15,698 bases of DNA from Parvibaculum sp040882025 (GCF_040882025.1 NZ_JBBECC010000158.1:1-15698), one strand, 5' to 3'. Positions 1 to 7,066 are shown, numbered from the stretch's first letter. Notes: generated by a model not told the origin, from the sequence alone. Numbers and translations: made by a program.

Positions 1-15
1 CTCGGGAGGCACCTC

Positions 16-885
16 ATGGCGAACTGGCAGATCGGCGACGTGAAGATCACGCGCGTGGTGGAGGTCGAAGCGGCATTGCCGGGCGGCGGCGCGGGCTCGA
101 TGGTGGAGAAGGCCTTTCCCGACGCCGTGAAGGAGATCGGCTGGCTGAGGCCCCATTTCGCCAATGACGAGGGTCATATCCGCGTCGCGATCCAGGCGCT
201 GCTGATCGAAACGCCGGCGATGCGCATCATCGTCGATACCTGTGTCGGCAACGACAAGGAACGCGCCAATCCGTTTTTCAACAATCTGCAGACCGCCTTC
301 CTGAAGGACATGGAGAAGGCAGGCTGGACGCGCGACAGCGTCGACACCGTGCTCTGCACGCATCTTCATGTCGATCATGTCGGCTGGAACACGATGCTGG
401 TCGACGGCAAATGGGTGCCGACCTTTCCGAAGGCGCGCTACCTGATCGGCCGGCGCGAATGGGAACACTGGTCGAACGAAAACGACGCGGACAATGCGCC
501 CGTGCTCGGCGACAGCGTGCAGCCGATTTTCGACGCGGGGCTTGCCGACCTGATCGACGAGACGCATCGCCTGTGCCCGGAAGTGAGCGTGCGGCCGACG
601 CCGGGACATACGCCGGGTCATATCAGCGTCGTCATCTCGTCGAAGGGCGAGAGCGCCGTCATCACCGGCGACCTGATGCACCATCCCTGCCAGATGGCGC
701 GGCTCGACTGGCGCAGCGCCTTCGACACGGATGGCGACGCGGCCGAGAAGACGCGCCATGCGTTTCTGGCCGAAATGGCCGACAGCGACACGCTGGTGAT
801 CGGCACGCATTTCGCGACGCCGGCCGCCGGCCACATCAGACGCGACGGCGACGCCTACCGGCTCGATGTCGGGAAAGCCGGCTGA
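16..885 (+). CDS. MBL-fold metallo-hydrolase
   Basis: This is a 289-residue metallo-beta-lactamase-fold hydrolase, probably cytoplasmic because no signal peptide is visible. The metal-binding signature THLHVDH covers residues 115-121 (H116, H118, D120, H121). It is followed by PGHTPGH (196-202), TGD with D219, and GTHF with H265, so the full dinuclear metal ligand set appears present. The spacing and the N-terminal extension before the HxHxDH motif resemble the branch with N-acyl-homoserine lactonases and methyl-parathion-hydrolase-like enzymes. Family membership does not fix the substrate; lactone, ester or phosphotriester hydrolysis are all possible. The ATG is preceded by GGGAGG (4-9) with a 6-nt spacer, which settles the start. 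The stop is followed by a strong hairpin (910-950) and a micro-ORF on the same strand. What lies upstream is outside the window. Confidence 0.9.
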   Translation: MANWQIGDVKITRVVEVEAALPGGGAGSMVEKAFPDAVKEIGWLRPHFANDEGHIRVAIQALLIETPAMRIIVDTCVGNDKERANPFFNNLQTAFLKDMEKAGWTRDSVDTVLCTHLHVDHVGWNTMLVDGKWVPTFPKARYLIGRREWEHWSNENDADNAPVLGDSVQPIFDAGLADLIDETHRLCPEVSVRPTPGHTPGHISVVISSKGESAVITGDLMHHPCQMARLDWRSAFDTDGDAAEKTRHAFLAEMADSDTLVIGTHFATPAAGHIRRDGDAYRLDVGKAG

Positions 886-909
886 GCGCCTTGCGCATGG
901 ACTTGCCGC

Positions 910-950
910 CGCCGCGCCCTATGGTCCTTCAAGGGACGGAGGGCGCGGCG
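910..950 (+). promoter_or_regulatory. GC-rich hairpin abutting a Shine-Dalgarno site
   Basis: The arms 910-920 (CGCCGCGCCCT) and 940-950 (AGGGCGCGGCG) form a perfect 11-bp inverted repeat. A shorter GTCC/GGAC pairing (924-927 with 934-937) lies inside the loop. The 3' arm ends at the base just before the AGGAGG (951-956) of the downstream micro-ORF. No clear T-tract follows, only GATTTT after the AGGAGG. It may protect the 3' end of the hydrolase message, attenuate transcription, or control access to the ribosome site. The pairing is read directly; the role is inference. Confidence 0.55.
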
Positions 951-964
951 AGGAGGATTTTCAG

Positions 965-1036
965 ATGCGCGGCATTCTGCTCTGGGCGATCGGCGTCCCC
1001 ATTCCGGTCATCATCCTGATCTATCTGCTGTTCTGA
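965..1036 (+). CDS. 23-residue single-span membrane micro-protein
   Basis: This short reading frame encodes 23 residues beginning MRGILLWAIG and ending LIYLLF. Almost every residue is hydrophobic, with one Arg at position 2 and two prolines (12 and 14) in the middle (VPIPV). It should form a single transmembrane segment with the N-terminus probably on the cytoplasmic side by the positive-inside rule. A consensus AGGAGG at 951-956 lies 8 nt before the ATG, the strongest ribosome site in the window. Very similar tiny proteins with an LLW-IG-PIP core recur as unnamed hypotheticals in proteobacterial genomes; that is from memory and unchecked. The gene lies 79 nt after the metallo-hydrolase, behind a hairpin, and its stop is only 3 bp from the stop of the convergent nuclease gene. 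Function is unknown. Confidence 0.72.
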   Translation: MRGILLWAIGVPIPVIILIYLLF

Positions 1037-1039
1037 TCC

Positions 1040-1519
1040 TCAGGGCCTTGCGGGCGCTTCGAGCGGCAGCGCGACGGCGGCGAGCTTGCACCAGCCGGCC
1101 CGCGCGCCGCCCTCATAGGCCCGCGCATGGCCGCCGGCGATCATCGCTTGCGCCACATCGTCATGGGCGCCGCTCGCCAGACGGGCGCGGACGCGGCCGC
1201 CGAACTTGTCGGCCTCGATGTCGGAAAGCGCGACCTTGCCCGTCCCGAGGAGCGCGGCCAGCGCCGCCCGCGCCGCCGCCGCCCTGTCGCGTTCTTCCAC
1301 ACATTTGCCCCTGAGTTCCGGCGTGTCGATGCCCGAAAGCCGGACATGGGTCTCGACCGTCTGACCGAGCCAGATGCGCGCCCGCACGACCAGCGAATCG
1401 CCGTCGATGACGCGGACGACCTCCGCCTCGACCGGACCGGCCAGCCGTTCCACAGCGAGGGCGGGGGCCGCTGAAAGGAGCCCGAGGCCGATGGCGACAG
1501 AAGCGAGATACGCACGCAT
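1040..1519 (-). CDS. Secreted thermonuclease (SNase-like) protein
   Basis: This 159-residue protein has the staphylococcal nuclease fold and is predicted to be exported. Residues 1-22 are a typical Sec signal peptide (MRAYLASVAIG..., cleavage likely after ALA at 20-22). The nuclease motifs follow in order: VIDGDSL (37-43, metal-binding Asp), VRLSGIDTPEL (59-69, with R60, D65, T66 and E68 matching the catalytic Arg, Asp, Thr and Glu of SNase), and DKFGGR (104-109, R109 matching the second catalytic Arg). These imply Ca-dependent DNA/RNA phosphodiester cleavage outside the cytoplasm, although many members of this bacterial family have no proven activity. I chose ATG at 1519. An in-frame TTG at 1522 would add one residue, and no strong ribosome site distinguishes them. 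The gene stands alone, bordered on its 5' side by the low-GC insert. Confidence 0.88.
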   Translation of the reverse strand: MRAYLASVAIGLGLLSAAPALAVERLAGPVEAEVVRVIDGDSLVVRARIWLGQTVETHVRLSGIDTPELRGKCVEERDRAAAARAALAALLGTGKVALSDIEADKFGGRVRARLASGAHDDVAQAMIAGGHARAYEGGARAGWCKLAAVALPLEAPARP

Positions 1520-1599
1520 CAAAGCAACCGAGGTTGAGGAACCTTGCCCAAAAACGGACTATGTTCCTATATTTACATCTAACTTCAGATGAGACGGGA

Positions 1600-2436
1600 T
1601 CAGGCCGACGGGTTGGTATTTTCAGACGCTGAGGCTAGGGCAGTCTTCTCGACAGGGTCTATGCCAAAGGTTGTTTGGAAGAGGCGAACCGCCTCTGCCG
1701 TCTCTTGCAGCATGGCGCCAAGGAATGGCACTAGAGGCCCCTCCTCGATGGCTTCCCGAAAGCTAATGAATACATCAACGGCAACAACGGGCCCGCGGTC
1801 AAACTGCATGAACTCTCCCGGGCTAAGCTGGATTCTAATCGGGGACACTGGCTTGCTCGCTATCACCTCCGTACCATCAAAGATGACGTTTTTGATGCGA
1901 CCGGTATTGCTGCTGCAGGTAAGTTCAATGATTTTTGTGACGCCAAGCGTAGCGATCAGGAGGTTATGCTTGTTCCAGTTGTCTAACTGCCCCGCAAGCC
2001 ACAACAGGTCGTTGCCACCTTTATAAGACCTCAGCGTATCGAGAACGAAGGCGTCGACCCCTGGAATGGATTGCTCCATAGCAGTCTTCTTCAAGGTTCC
2101 TACCACTTCTTGCCGAGATATGCCCCGAGGCAAGGTGGCCTTCGGGGGGTTGGGGTGCACACTTCGCCAAAGCCCCATCCAACAATAGTCGAGGGCGGCC
2201 CGCATATTGTGAATGGCATCACCCGCCAAAAGGCTGACAACGGGCGACAGTGGTTCGGAAGGTTGGACGACCAGCATCCAATCACCGGTCTCAGGGTCCG
2301 TTTCGGACGTAACGGTGCACGGGTGGTCTTTGACGATGGTGTCGCAGACGCCACTCAAATTGCGAATGTGATACTCGGCCCATTTCACTTTGGCCCAAGC
2401 ATGGTTGAACGAAAGATCCGGTTCGGGGTTAGACAT
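1600..2436 (-). CDS. Uncharacterised protein with GDxIHNxRxALD motif
   Basis: This 278-residue cytoplasmic protein has no signal peptide or membrane span. Two motifs stand out: GDAIHNMRAALDY at residues 72-84 and LWLAGQLDNWNKHNLL at 145-160. I recall the same pair (GD-HN-R-ALD, then L-D-KH) in a widespread family of hypothetical bacterial proteins with no assigned function; I cannot name a Pfam entry. The N-terminal part reads as helical, and the middle (about 165-230) as beta-rich with an LSPGEFM turn. The ATG has AGGAG with a 6-nt spacer, a good start. Base composition is clearly lower in GC than the neighbours: 1861-1920 is 48% G+C, while 8701-8760 is 70%. That suggests horizontal acquisition. 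No partner gene is evident nearby. Confidence 0.8.
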   Translation of the reverse strand: MSNPEPDLSFNHAWAKVKWAEYHIRNLSGVCDTIVKDHPCTVTSETDPETGDWMLVVQPSEPLSPVVSLLAGDAIHNMRAALDYCWMGLWRSVHPNPPKATLPRGISRQEVVGTLKKTAMEQSIPGVDAFVLDTLRSYKGGNDLLWLAGQLDNWNKHNLLIATLGVTKIIELTCSSNTGRIKNVIFDGTEVIASKPVSPIRIQLSPGEFMQFDRGPVVAVDVFISFREAIEEGPLVPFLGAMLQETAEAVRLFQTTFGIDPVEKTALASASENTNPSA

Positions 2437-2886
2437 GAATAGCTCCTACGACGACCGGCTCAAGGACCAGAAAAAGAGCGACGAGATATTGATCTGCCTA
2501 CTGATGACCTCTCCATATCCAAAGACCGGAAAAGGGAAGGCCCATTGCGCCGGCTGGCACTAAGGAGTGAGGGAGCGCCAAGGGATTGTTAGACCCCAGC
2601 CTGACGACTCGGTCTTGATATACGATACCCGTTTCGGGAACCGGCGATCCTTGTCGGCGTTGTCTGGCTTGTGGTACGTGACTTCGAATGTTCCGGCTAT
2701 GCAGCCTGAGACTTTGTACCAACAAATAGCACTGTTACTTTTCGGTGTAATTTGATTGATTCGCAATTGAATCCCTCGTCTCAATGGGCCGCGCAGCCGA
2801 CAAGGCGGGAAAATGCAAAACCGGACTTTCTTTGTAAAACCGTGCTGGGACGAAGCGATTTTAGCGCCCGCCAAACTCCGCACTCC
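2437..2886. other. 450-bp low-GC stretch without a supportable gene
   Basis: This stretch lies between the unknown gene and the 3' end of the extensin-like gene. Its composition falls to 38% G+C at 2701-2760. A leftward open frame (2560-2883, 107 codons) has a fairly balanced composition in its last 50 codons, but no start with a ribosome site and no family I recognise. A rightward frame (2567-2755) starts with GTG directly on an AAGGAG, with no spacer. Either could be a decayed remnant. The promoter of the leftward gene at 1600-2436 should lie in this stretch, but I see no convincing -35/-10 pair. No tRNA, direct repeat or transposase is visible. Confidence 0.4.
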
Positions 2887-3621
2887 TCACCGGCACATGC
2901 CCCAGGACGCCATTTCGAAGTGGAAATGGTCGGCATGACGCGCGTTGTAATCGGGGCCGAGCACGGTGGCAAAGACGCCGCAGGCACCGCGATGTACCGC
3001 GGCGAGAAACCGCCCTTCATCGCTGTCGGTGCCCCAGTGATCCTCGACCATGATGCGCCGCCCGTCGGCGACACCGAAACCGCCGACGTCGATGGCGTTG
3101 CCCGAGGCGTGACCGCTGATCCGCCCCGCCACCGCATTGTTGATATTGCGGCAGGCATAGCTGCCGAAGTGATGGAAGCGGGTGATTTCGGCGCCGAGAT
3201 GTTCGGCCGCGGCCGGCAGAACGACATGACGTTCCCACATCAGCAGTGCGACCGCCGCCGGGCAGGTCATGCGCAGGCCGCCGCCCCAGGGGACCAGCGA
3301 TTGCTGCAGGTAAAGACCCTCTTCCATGCCGCAGCCGGGCGTGGGCGAGACGATGCTGTCGGTCCGCGCCGTGGCGCCCGAGGCGCCGACCGCCGCCATG
3401 CAGACGCCATGGGCGCCGTGGAGCCGGCGCAACTTGAACGGCGTGACCATGTTGGGCGCCGCACGGATGTCGAGCGGCTTGAAGGGATGATAGGCGTCCG
3501 GGAAGTTGACCCAGACAAACCAGCCCGCCGCGACGACGAGGCCGGCGATCAGCGTCAAACGGGCGATGCGGCCGATGCGGATCAGCGCGCGGCGGAGGCG
3601 GGGCGGAATTCTGTCGGTCAA
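2887..3621 (-). CDS. Membrane-anchored extensin-like (M15-type) protein
   Basis: This 244-residue protein has the extensin-like C-terminal domain, a relative of the zinc D,D-carboxypeptidase (M15) fold. Residues 1-20 are basic and 21-40 form one hydrophobic segment, so it should sit in the inner membrane with its catalytic domain in the periplasm. The zinc-type motifs are SGHASGNAIDV (169-179; H171, D178) and ADHFHFE (230-236; H232 and H234). Six cysteines (74, 97, 120, 157, 214, 243) could form disulfides in the periplasm. By family it is expected to act on or bind peptidoglycan peptides, but the substrate is not established. The start is TTG at 3621, with a weak GGAAAG upstream. No ATG or GTG precedes it in frame that would be compatible. 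It follows the DUF1674 gene on the same strand by 54 nt, so the two are probably co-transcribed. Confidence 0.87.
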   Translation of the reverse strand: MTDRIPPRLRRALIRIGRIARLTLIAGLVVAAGWFVWVNFPDAYHPFKPLDIRAAPNMVTPFKLRRLHGAHGVCMAAVGASGATARTDSIVSPTPGCGMEEGLYLQQSLVPWGGGLRMTCPAAVALLMWERHVVLPAAAEHLGAEITRFHHFGSYACRNINNAVAGRISGHASGNAIDVGGFGVADGRRIMVEDHWGTDSDEGRFLAAVHRGACGVFATVLGPDYNARHADHFHFEMASWGMCR

Positions 3622-3675
3622 ATGCTTTCCGGTTCGATGCCCCCAAGGCCCCGATGGAAGGAGATACGCGGAAGA

Positions 3676-3873
3676 TCAGAAATCGCTGAGAATGCCCTTC
3701 ACCTCCCAGTCGCCATAGCGCGTCGGCTCGGGCCCGTCGCGGCCGCCGATTTCGCGGGGAGGCGCGGCCGCTGCCGCCGCCTTGCGCCGCGCTTCGGCCT
3801 CGGCCAGCACACGCCTTGCCGCCGGGGTCGGTTCCTTGCGGGGTGGCTGGTGTTTGTCGGGCGTTTCGGTCAT
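3676..3873 (-). CDS. DUF1674 / SDHAF4-type succinate dehydrogenase assembly factor
   Basis: This is a 65-residue soluble protein. Its C-terminus reads GPEPTRYGDWEVKG and ends in SDF (residues 47-65), the hallmark of DUF1674, the bacterial relatives of mitochondrial SDHAF4/Sdh8. In mitochondria this factor binds the FAD-carrying SdhA subunit before it joins SdhB; by homology the bacterial protein probably does the same. The N-terminal half is Lys/Arg/Ala/Pro-rich and probably disordered. The ATG at 3873 is clear, with only a weak GGAT-like ribosome site. The gene is divergent from htpX across 107 bp. No sdh genes lie in the window, so any link to the complex comes from family identity, not from context. 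Confidence 0.88.
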   Translation of the reverse strand: MTETPDKHQPPRKEPTPAARRVLAEAEARRKAAAAAAPPREIGGRDGPEPTRYGDWEVKGILSDF

Positions 3874-3894
3874 CGGCGGCGGATCCGGTTTTCC

Positions 3895-3925
3895 TTGAAG
3901 CGGCGATATGCGAACTACATATAGA
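3895..3925 (+). promoter_or_regulatory. Possible htpX promoter
   Basis: Within the 107-bp divergent gap, TTGAAG (3895-3900) and TATAGA (3920-3925) could serve as -35 and -10 elements. The spacing is 19 nt, which is long, and other registers are possible. It is the only AT-rich patch in the gap, and the divergent DUF1674 promoter must use the same region. This is weak evidence; transcript 5' ends would decide it. Confidence 0.3.
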
Positions 3926-3980
3926 TCGTGAACAATCCGTGCGCCAGAAGCGCGGGACGGGAAAGGAAACGGGACGCACG

Positions 3981-4841
3981 ATGAACATGGTCAGGACCTT
4001 CATGCTGCTCGCCGCCATGACGGCGCTTTTCATGGGGATCGGCTGGCTGATCGGCGGCGCCGGCGGGGCGGCGATCGCCTTTGTCGTCGCGGCCGGCATG
4101 AATTTTTTCGCCTACTGGAATTCCGACAGGATCGTTCTGCGCATGTACAAGGCGCGCCGTGTCGACGAAACGACGGCGCCGAACTATGTCCGCATCGTCG
4201 AGCGGCTGGCGCGGAACGCCGGCATTCCGGTGCCGGCCGTTTATATCGTCGATTCCCCGCAGCCCAACGCCTTCGCAACCGGTCGCGATCCCGAACACGC
4301 GGCGGTGGCGGCGACAAGCGGCCTGATCGAAATGCTGACACCGGAAGAACTCGCCGGCGTGATGGCGCATGAACTGGCGCATATCAGGAACCGCGACACG
4401 CTGACCATGACGGTGACGGCGACGATTGCCGGCGCGATTTCGATGCTGGCGAATTTCGCGCTCTTCTTCGGCGGCAACCGCAACGCGCCGGGCGGCTTCA
4501 TCGGCGTGCTGGCGCTGGCGATCCTGGCGCCGATGGCGGCCGGCCTCGTGCAGATGGCGATCAGCCGCACGCGCGAATATTCGGCCGACCGGGGCGGCGC
4601 CGAAATTTCCGGCAACCCGCTCTGGCTCGCCTCGGCGCTGGAGCGCATCGAAGGCGCGGCGCGGCGCACCCGCAATGCCGAGGCCGAGCGCAACCCGGCG
4701 ACCGCGCATATGTTCATCGTCAATCCGCTGAACGGCGAGGGCCGCGACAGTCTCTTCTCGACCCATCCGGCAACCGGCAACCGCGTCGCCGAATTGCGCA
4801 AGCTGGCGCAGGCCATGGCCACCGGCAGGGTACGGGGCTGA
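3981..4841 (+). CDS. htpX: Zinc membrane protease HtpX
   Basis: This 286-residue M48 metalloprotease is embedded in the inner membrane with its active site on the cytoplasmic side, where it degrades misfolded membrane proteins alongside FtsH. Two N-terminal spans (about 5-27 and 29-47) are followed by the catalytic motif HELAH (130-134; H130, E131, H134). Two more hydrophobic segments follow (about 143-163 and 172-194). The third zinc ligand is probably E199 in SRTREYSADR. The C-terminal THPATGNRVAEL segment (261-272) is typical of the family. Length is normal. The start at 3981 has GGGA 6 nt upstream; a second ATG two codons later (3987) cannot be excluded. Many bacteria induce htpX under envelope or heat stress, but no sigma-32-like promoter is obvious here. 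The rsmB gene begins 61 bp downstream, so co-transcription is likely. Confidence 0.96.
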   Translation: MNMVRTFMLLAAMTALFMGIGWLIGGAGGAAIAFVVAAGMNFFAYWNSDRIVLRMYKARRVDETTAPNYVRIVERLARNAGIPVPAVYIVDSPQPNAFATGRDPEHAAVAATSGLIEMLTPEELAGVMAHELAHIRNRDTLTMTVTATIAGAISMLANFALFFGGNRNAPGGFIGVLALAILAPMAAGLVQMAISRTREYSADRGGAEISGNPLWLASALERIEGAARRTRNAEAERNPATAHMFIVNPLNGEGRDSLFSTHPATGNRVAELRKLAQAMATGRVRG

Positions 4842-4902
4842 GCGCGGGCACTTCGGGTTCCCGCTTTGTGTTACGCCGGGGCCTGTGCTCTAACCTCGCC
4901 CC

Positions 4903-6240
4903 ATGAACGACCTTGCCCCTGAAAACACCGTCGCGCCCGGCCTTGCCGCGCGCCGCGGCGCCGCCGAATTGCTGGGCGCGGTGCTGCAGCGCCGCCGCCC
5001 GCTCGACGAAGCCTTTACCGTGGAAATGGCGACCGGACACTTGCGCGATGCAAGCCCGCGCGACCGCGCCTTTGCACGCCAGATCGCGGCGACGGCGCTG
5101 CGGCATCTCGGCACCATCGATCATGTGATTGCGACAATGCTCGACAGGGAATTGCCGAAACGCGCCGGACCGACGCAGAACATATTGCGCGCCGGCGCCG
5201 CCGAAATGCTCTTCCTCGGCGTCGCCGCCCATGCCGCCGTCGACATGGGCGTCGAGGCGGCCGCCCATGACAGCGCCGCGCGGCATTTCAAGCCGCTCGT
5301 CAATGCGGTGCTGCGCCGCCTCGCGCGCGAGGGCAAGAACGCGCTCGATGATCTCGATACGGAGCGTCTCGACACGCGCGCCTGGCTCTGGGAGAGCTGG
5401 TGCGCGGCTTACGGCGAGGAGACGGCGCGCGCGATCGTGCGCGCGCATTATGCCGATCCGCCGCTCGACATCTCGGTGAAGCGCGCGGACGAGCGCGCGC
5501 ACTGGGCGACGGCGCTCGGCGCCGAGACCCTGCCGACCGGCACGCTGCGTCTCAAGGGCGCCGGCCGCATCGAGGCGTTGCCCGGCTTTGCCGAAGGCGC
5601 CTGGTGGGTGCAGGATGCAGCCGCCGCGCTGCCCGTCCGCCTTTTCGGCGATGTGGCAGGCGGCGAGGTGCTCGATCTCTGCGCCGCGCCCGGCGGCAAG
5701 ACGGCCGAACTTGCGAGTCTGGGCGCGCAGGTGACGGCGCTCGACCGCTCGGGCCCTCGCCTCGAACGGTTGAAGGAAAATCTCGCGCGGCTCGAGCTTG
5801 CGGCCGAAACCGTGGTCGCCGATGCGGGCACCTTCGCGCCCGGCCGCACATGGGCGCGCGTTCTGCTCGACGCGCCCTGCACCGCGACCGGCACCGCGCG
5901 CCGCCACCCCGATGTGCTGCATCTGAAATCGTCCGCCGACCGCGACAAGCTCTGCCAGCTGCAGGCGAAGCTTCTGGCGCATGCCGCAACGCTGGTGGCG
6001 CCGGGCGGCCTCCTCGTCTATTGCACCTGTTCGCTGGAGCCTGCCGAAGGCGCCGCACAGGTCGAGGCCTTTCTCGCCGCGCATGAGGAATTCAGCCATG
6101 TGCCGATCGACGCAAGCGAGATTGCCGGATTGCCGGAACTGCTGACCCCGGCGGGCGATCTGCGCACCCTGCCGAGCCATCTCGCGGCGCAAGGCGGCCT
6201 TGACGGCTTTTATGCCGCGCGGCTTGGCCGGCGCGGCTGA
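4903..6240 (+). CDS. rsmB: 16S rRNA m5C methyltransferase (RsmB/Fmu type)
   Basis: This 445-residue enzyme uses S-adenosylmethionine to form 5-methylcytosine in 16S rRNA, C967 in E. coli numbering. An N-terminal NusB-like RNA-binding domain (about 12-145) precedes the RsmB/NSUN catalytic domain. Seen directly are the SAM-binding motif LDLCAAPGGKT (257-267), acidic D281 after motif II, motif IV DAPCTATG with C326, and motif VI CTCS with C376. By homology to E. coli RsmB, C376 is the nucleophile and C326 helps release the product. Length matches the family. The ATG at 4903 has no good Shine-Dalgarno sequence, so the start could be slightly off, but the N-terminus aligns well with a NusB domain. 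It sits between htpX and a second methyltransferase in the same direction. Confidence 0.94.
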   Translation: MNDLAPENTVAPGLAARRGAAELLGAVLQRRRPLDEAFTVEMATGHLRDASPRDRAFARQIAATALRHLGTIDHVIATMLDRELPKRAGPTQNILRAGAAEMLFLGVAAHAAVDMGVEAAAHDSAARHFKPLVNAVLRRLAREGKNALDDLDTERLDTRAWLWESWCAAYGEETARAIVRAHYADPPLDISVKRADERAHWATALGAETLPTGTLRLKGAGRIEALPGFAEGAWWVQDAAAALPVRLFGDVAGGEVLDLCAAPGGKTAELASLGAQVTALDRSGPRLERLKENLARLELAAETVVADAGTFAPGRTWARVLLDAPCTATGTARRHPDVLHLKSSADRDKLCQLQAKLLAHAATLVAPGGLLVYCTCSLEPAEGAAQVEAFLAAHEEFSHVPIDASEIAGLPELLTPAGDLRTLPSHLAAQGGLDGFYAARLGRRG

Positions 6241-6319
6241 CGACGCCGGGGCTTTCCATTTGACGGCACGAACGGCGATATGCAGTCTGGCCCGCGCCAC
6301 CATCGAGGACAAACCGATC

Positions 6320-7066
6320 TTGCCGGACACCGCCGCAAAAACCGCCACACCGGAAGCCTGCATGATCTGCGGCGGCACGCATTTCACGGCCCTCGGCGCG
6401 AAGAACGGCTACAATCTGTTCCGCTGCGGCGATTGCCGTTTGTCGTTCGTCCACCCGATGCCCGGCGAAAGCGAAATTGCGGCGATCTACGAAAAATACG
6501 TCCTGAACGACAGCTACAAGAGGCGGGCGACGCGGAAAATTATCCGATCGACACGACGTCTTCGCCGCTACCTGCACATGGCGCCCGGCAAGCGCTTTCT
6601 CGATATGGGGTGCAGCATCGGCACCAGCGTGGAAGCGGCGCGGCGGCTCGGCTGCGACGCCTACGGGATCGACATCGACGAAAGCAGCATCGGCATCGCC
6701 CGCGATCTGTTCCCGGACGGACATTATCACGCCGGGCCGATCGAAAGCATGCCGCCGGCATGGGGACAGTTCGATTTTCTTTTTTCGGTCGAGGTCCTCG
6801 AACACCTGCCCGATCCGCATGCCTATTTCCAGGCGCTGGCGCCGCGCGCGCGAAGCGGAGCGCTGCTCTATCTCACGACGCCGGATGGCGGTCACTGGCG
6901 CGTGCCCAGGACCTTCACCGAATGGGAGCATGTAAACCCGCCGCAGCATCTGGTGTTCTACAACCGTGACGCCATAACCCGGTTTCTCGACCGGCATGGC
7001 TTCGATGTCGTGAAATTCGAGTGGAACCTGAAGCCGGGCCTGAAGCTGCTGGCGCGAAAACGCTGA
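6320..7066 (+). CDS. Class I SAM methyltransferase with N-terminal Cys4 knuckle
   Basis: The frame encodes a Methyltransf_23-like SAM enzyme of about 248 residues. Near the N-terminus are two CxxC pairs (C14/C17 and C36/C39, using the TTG start) that look like a zinc-binding knuckle. Motif I is FLDMGCSIGTS (93-103), the motif II acid is D118 in YGIDIDE, and the post-motif is VEVLEHLP (157-164). Cys4-plus-methyltransferase proteins of this type are common near sugar or surface polysaccharide genes, but none lies here and the substrate is unknown. I prefer TTG at 6320, with GAGGA 10 nt upstream. An in-frame ATG at 6200 would overlap rsmB by 41 nt and add a low-complexity leader without motifs. 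The start remains the least certain part. Confidence 0.82.
   Translation: MPDTAAKTATPEACMICGGTHFTALGAKNGYNLFRCGDCRLSFVHPMPGESEIAAIYEKYVLNDSYKRRATRKIIRSTRRLRRYLHMAPGKRFLDMGCSIGTSVEAARRLGCDAYGIDIDESSIGIARDLFPDGHYHAGPIESMPPAWGQFDFLFSVEVLEHLPDPHAYFQALAPRARSGALLYLTTPDGGHWRVPRTFTEWEHVNPPQHLVFYNRDAITRFLDRHGFDVVKFEWNLKPGLKLLARKR

Noticed and set aside
411..1019. 202-codon rightward frame overlapping the metallo-hydrolase
   Set aside because: It is a +1 shadow of the hydrolase with an Arg-rich product, and it also runs through the hairpin and micro-ORF.
2435..2563. Rightward 42-codon ORF whose ATG overlaps the leftward ATG of the unknown gene (shared CATG)
   Set aside because: There is no good ribosome site, no recognisable motif, and it lies in the region expected to hold the leader and promoter of the leftward gene.
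2752..3924. 390-codon rightward frame across the extensin-like and DUF1674 genes
   Set aside because: It is antisense to two genes with clear motifs; the Arg/Ala/Gly-rich, motif-free product is typical of shadow frames in GC-rich DNA.
4720..6387. 555-codon leftward frame antisense to rsmB
   Set aside because: rsmB has complete catalytic motifs; the antisense product is Arg/Gly/Ala-rich with no domain and no credible start.
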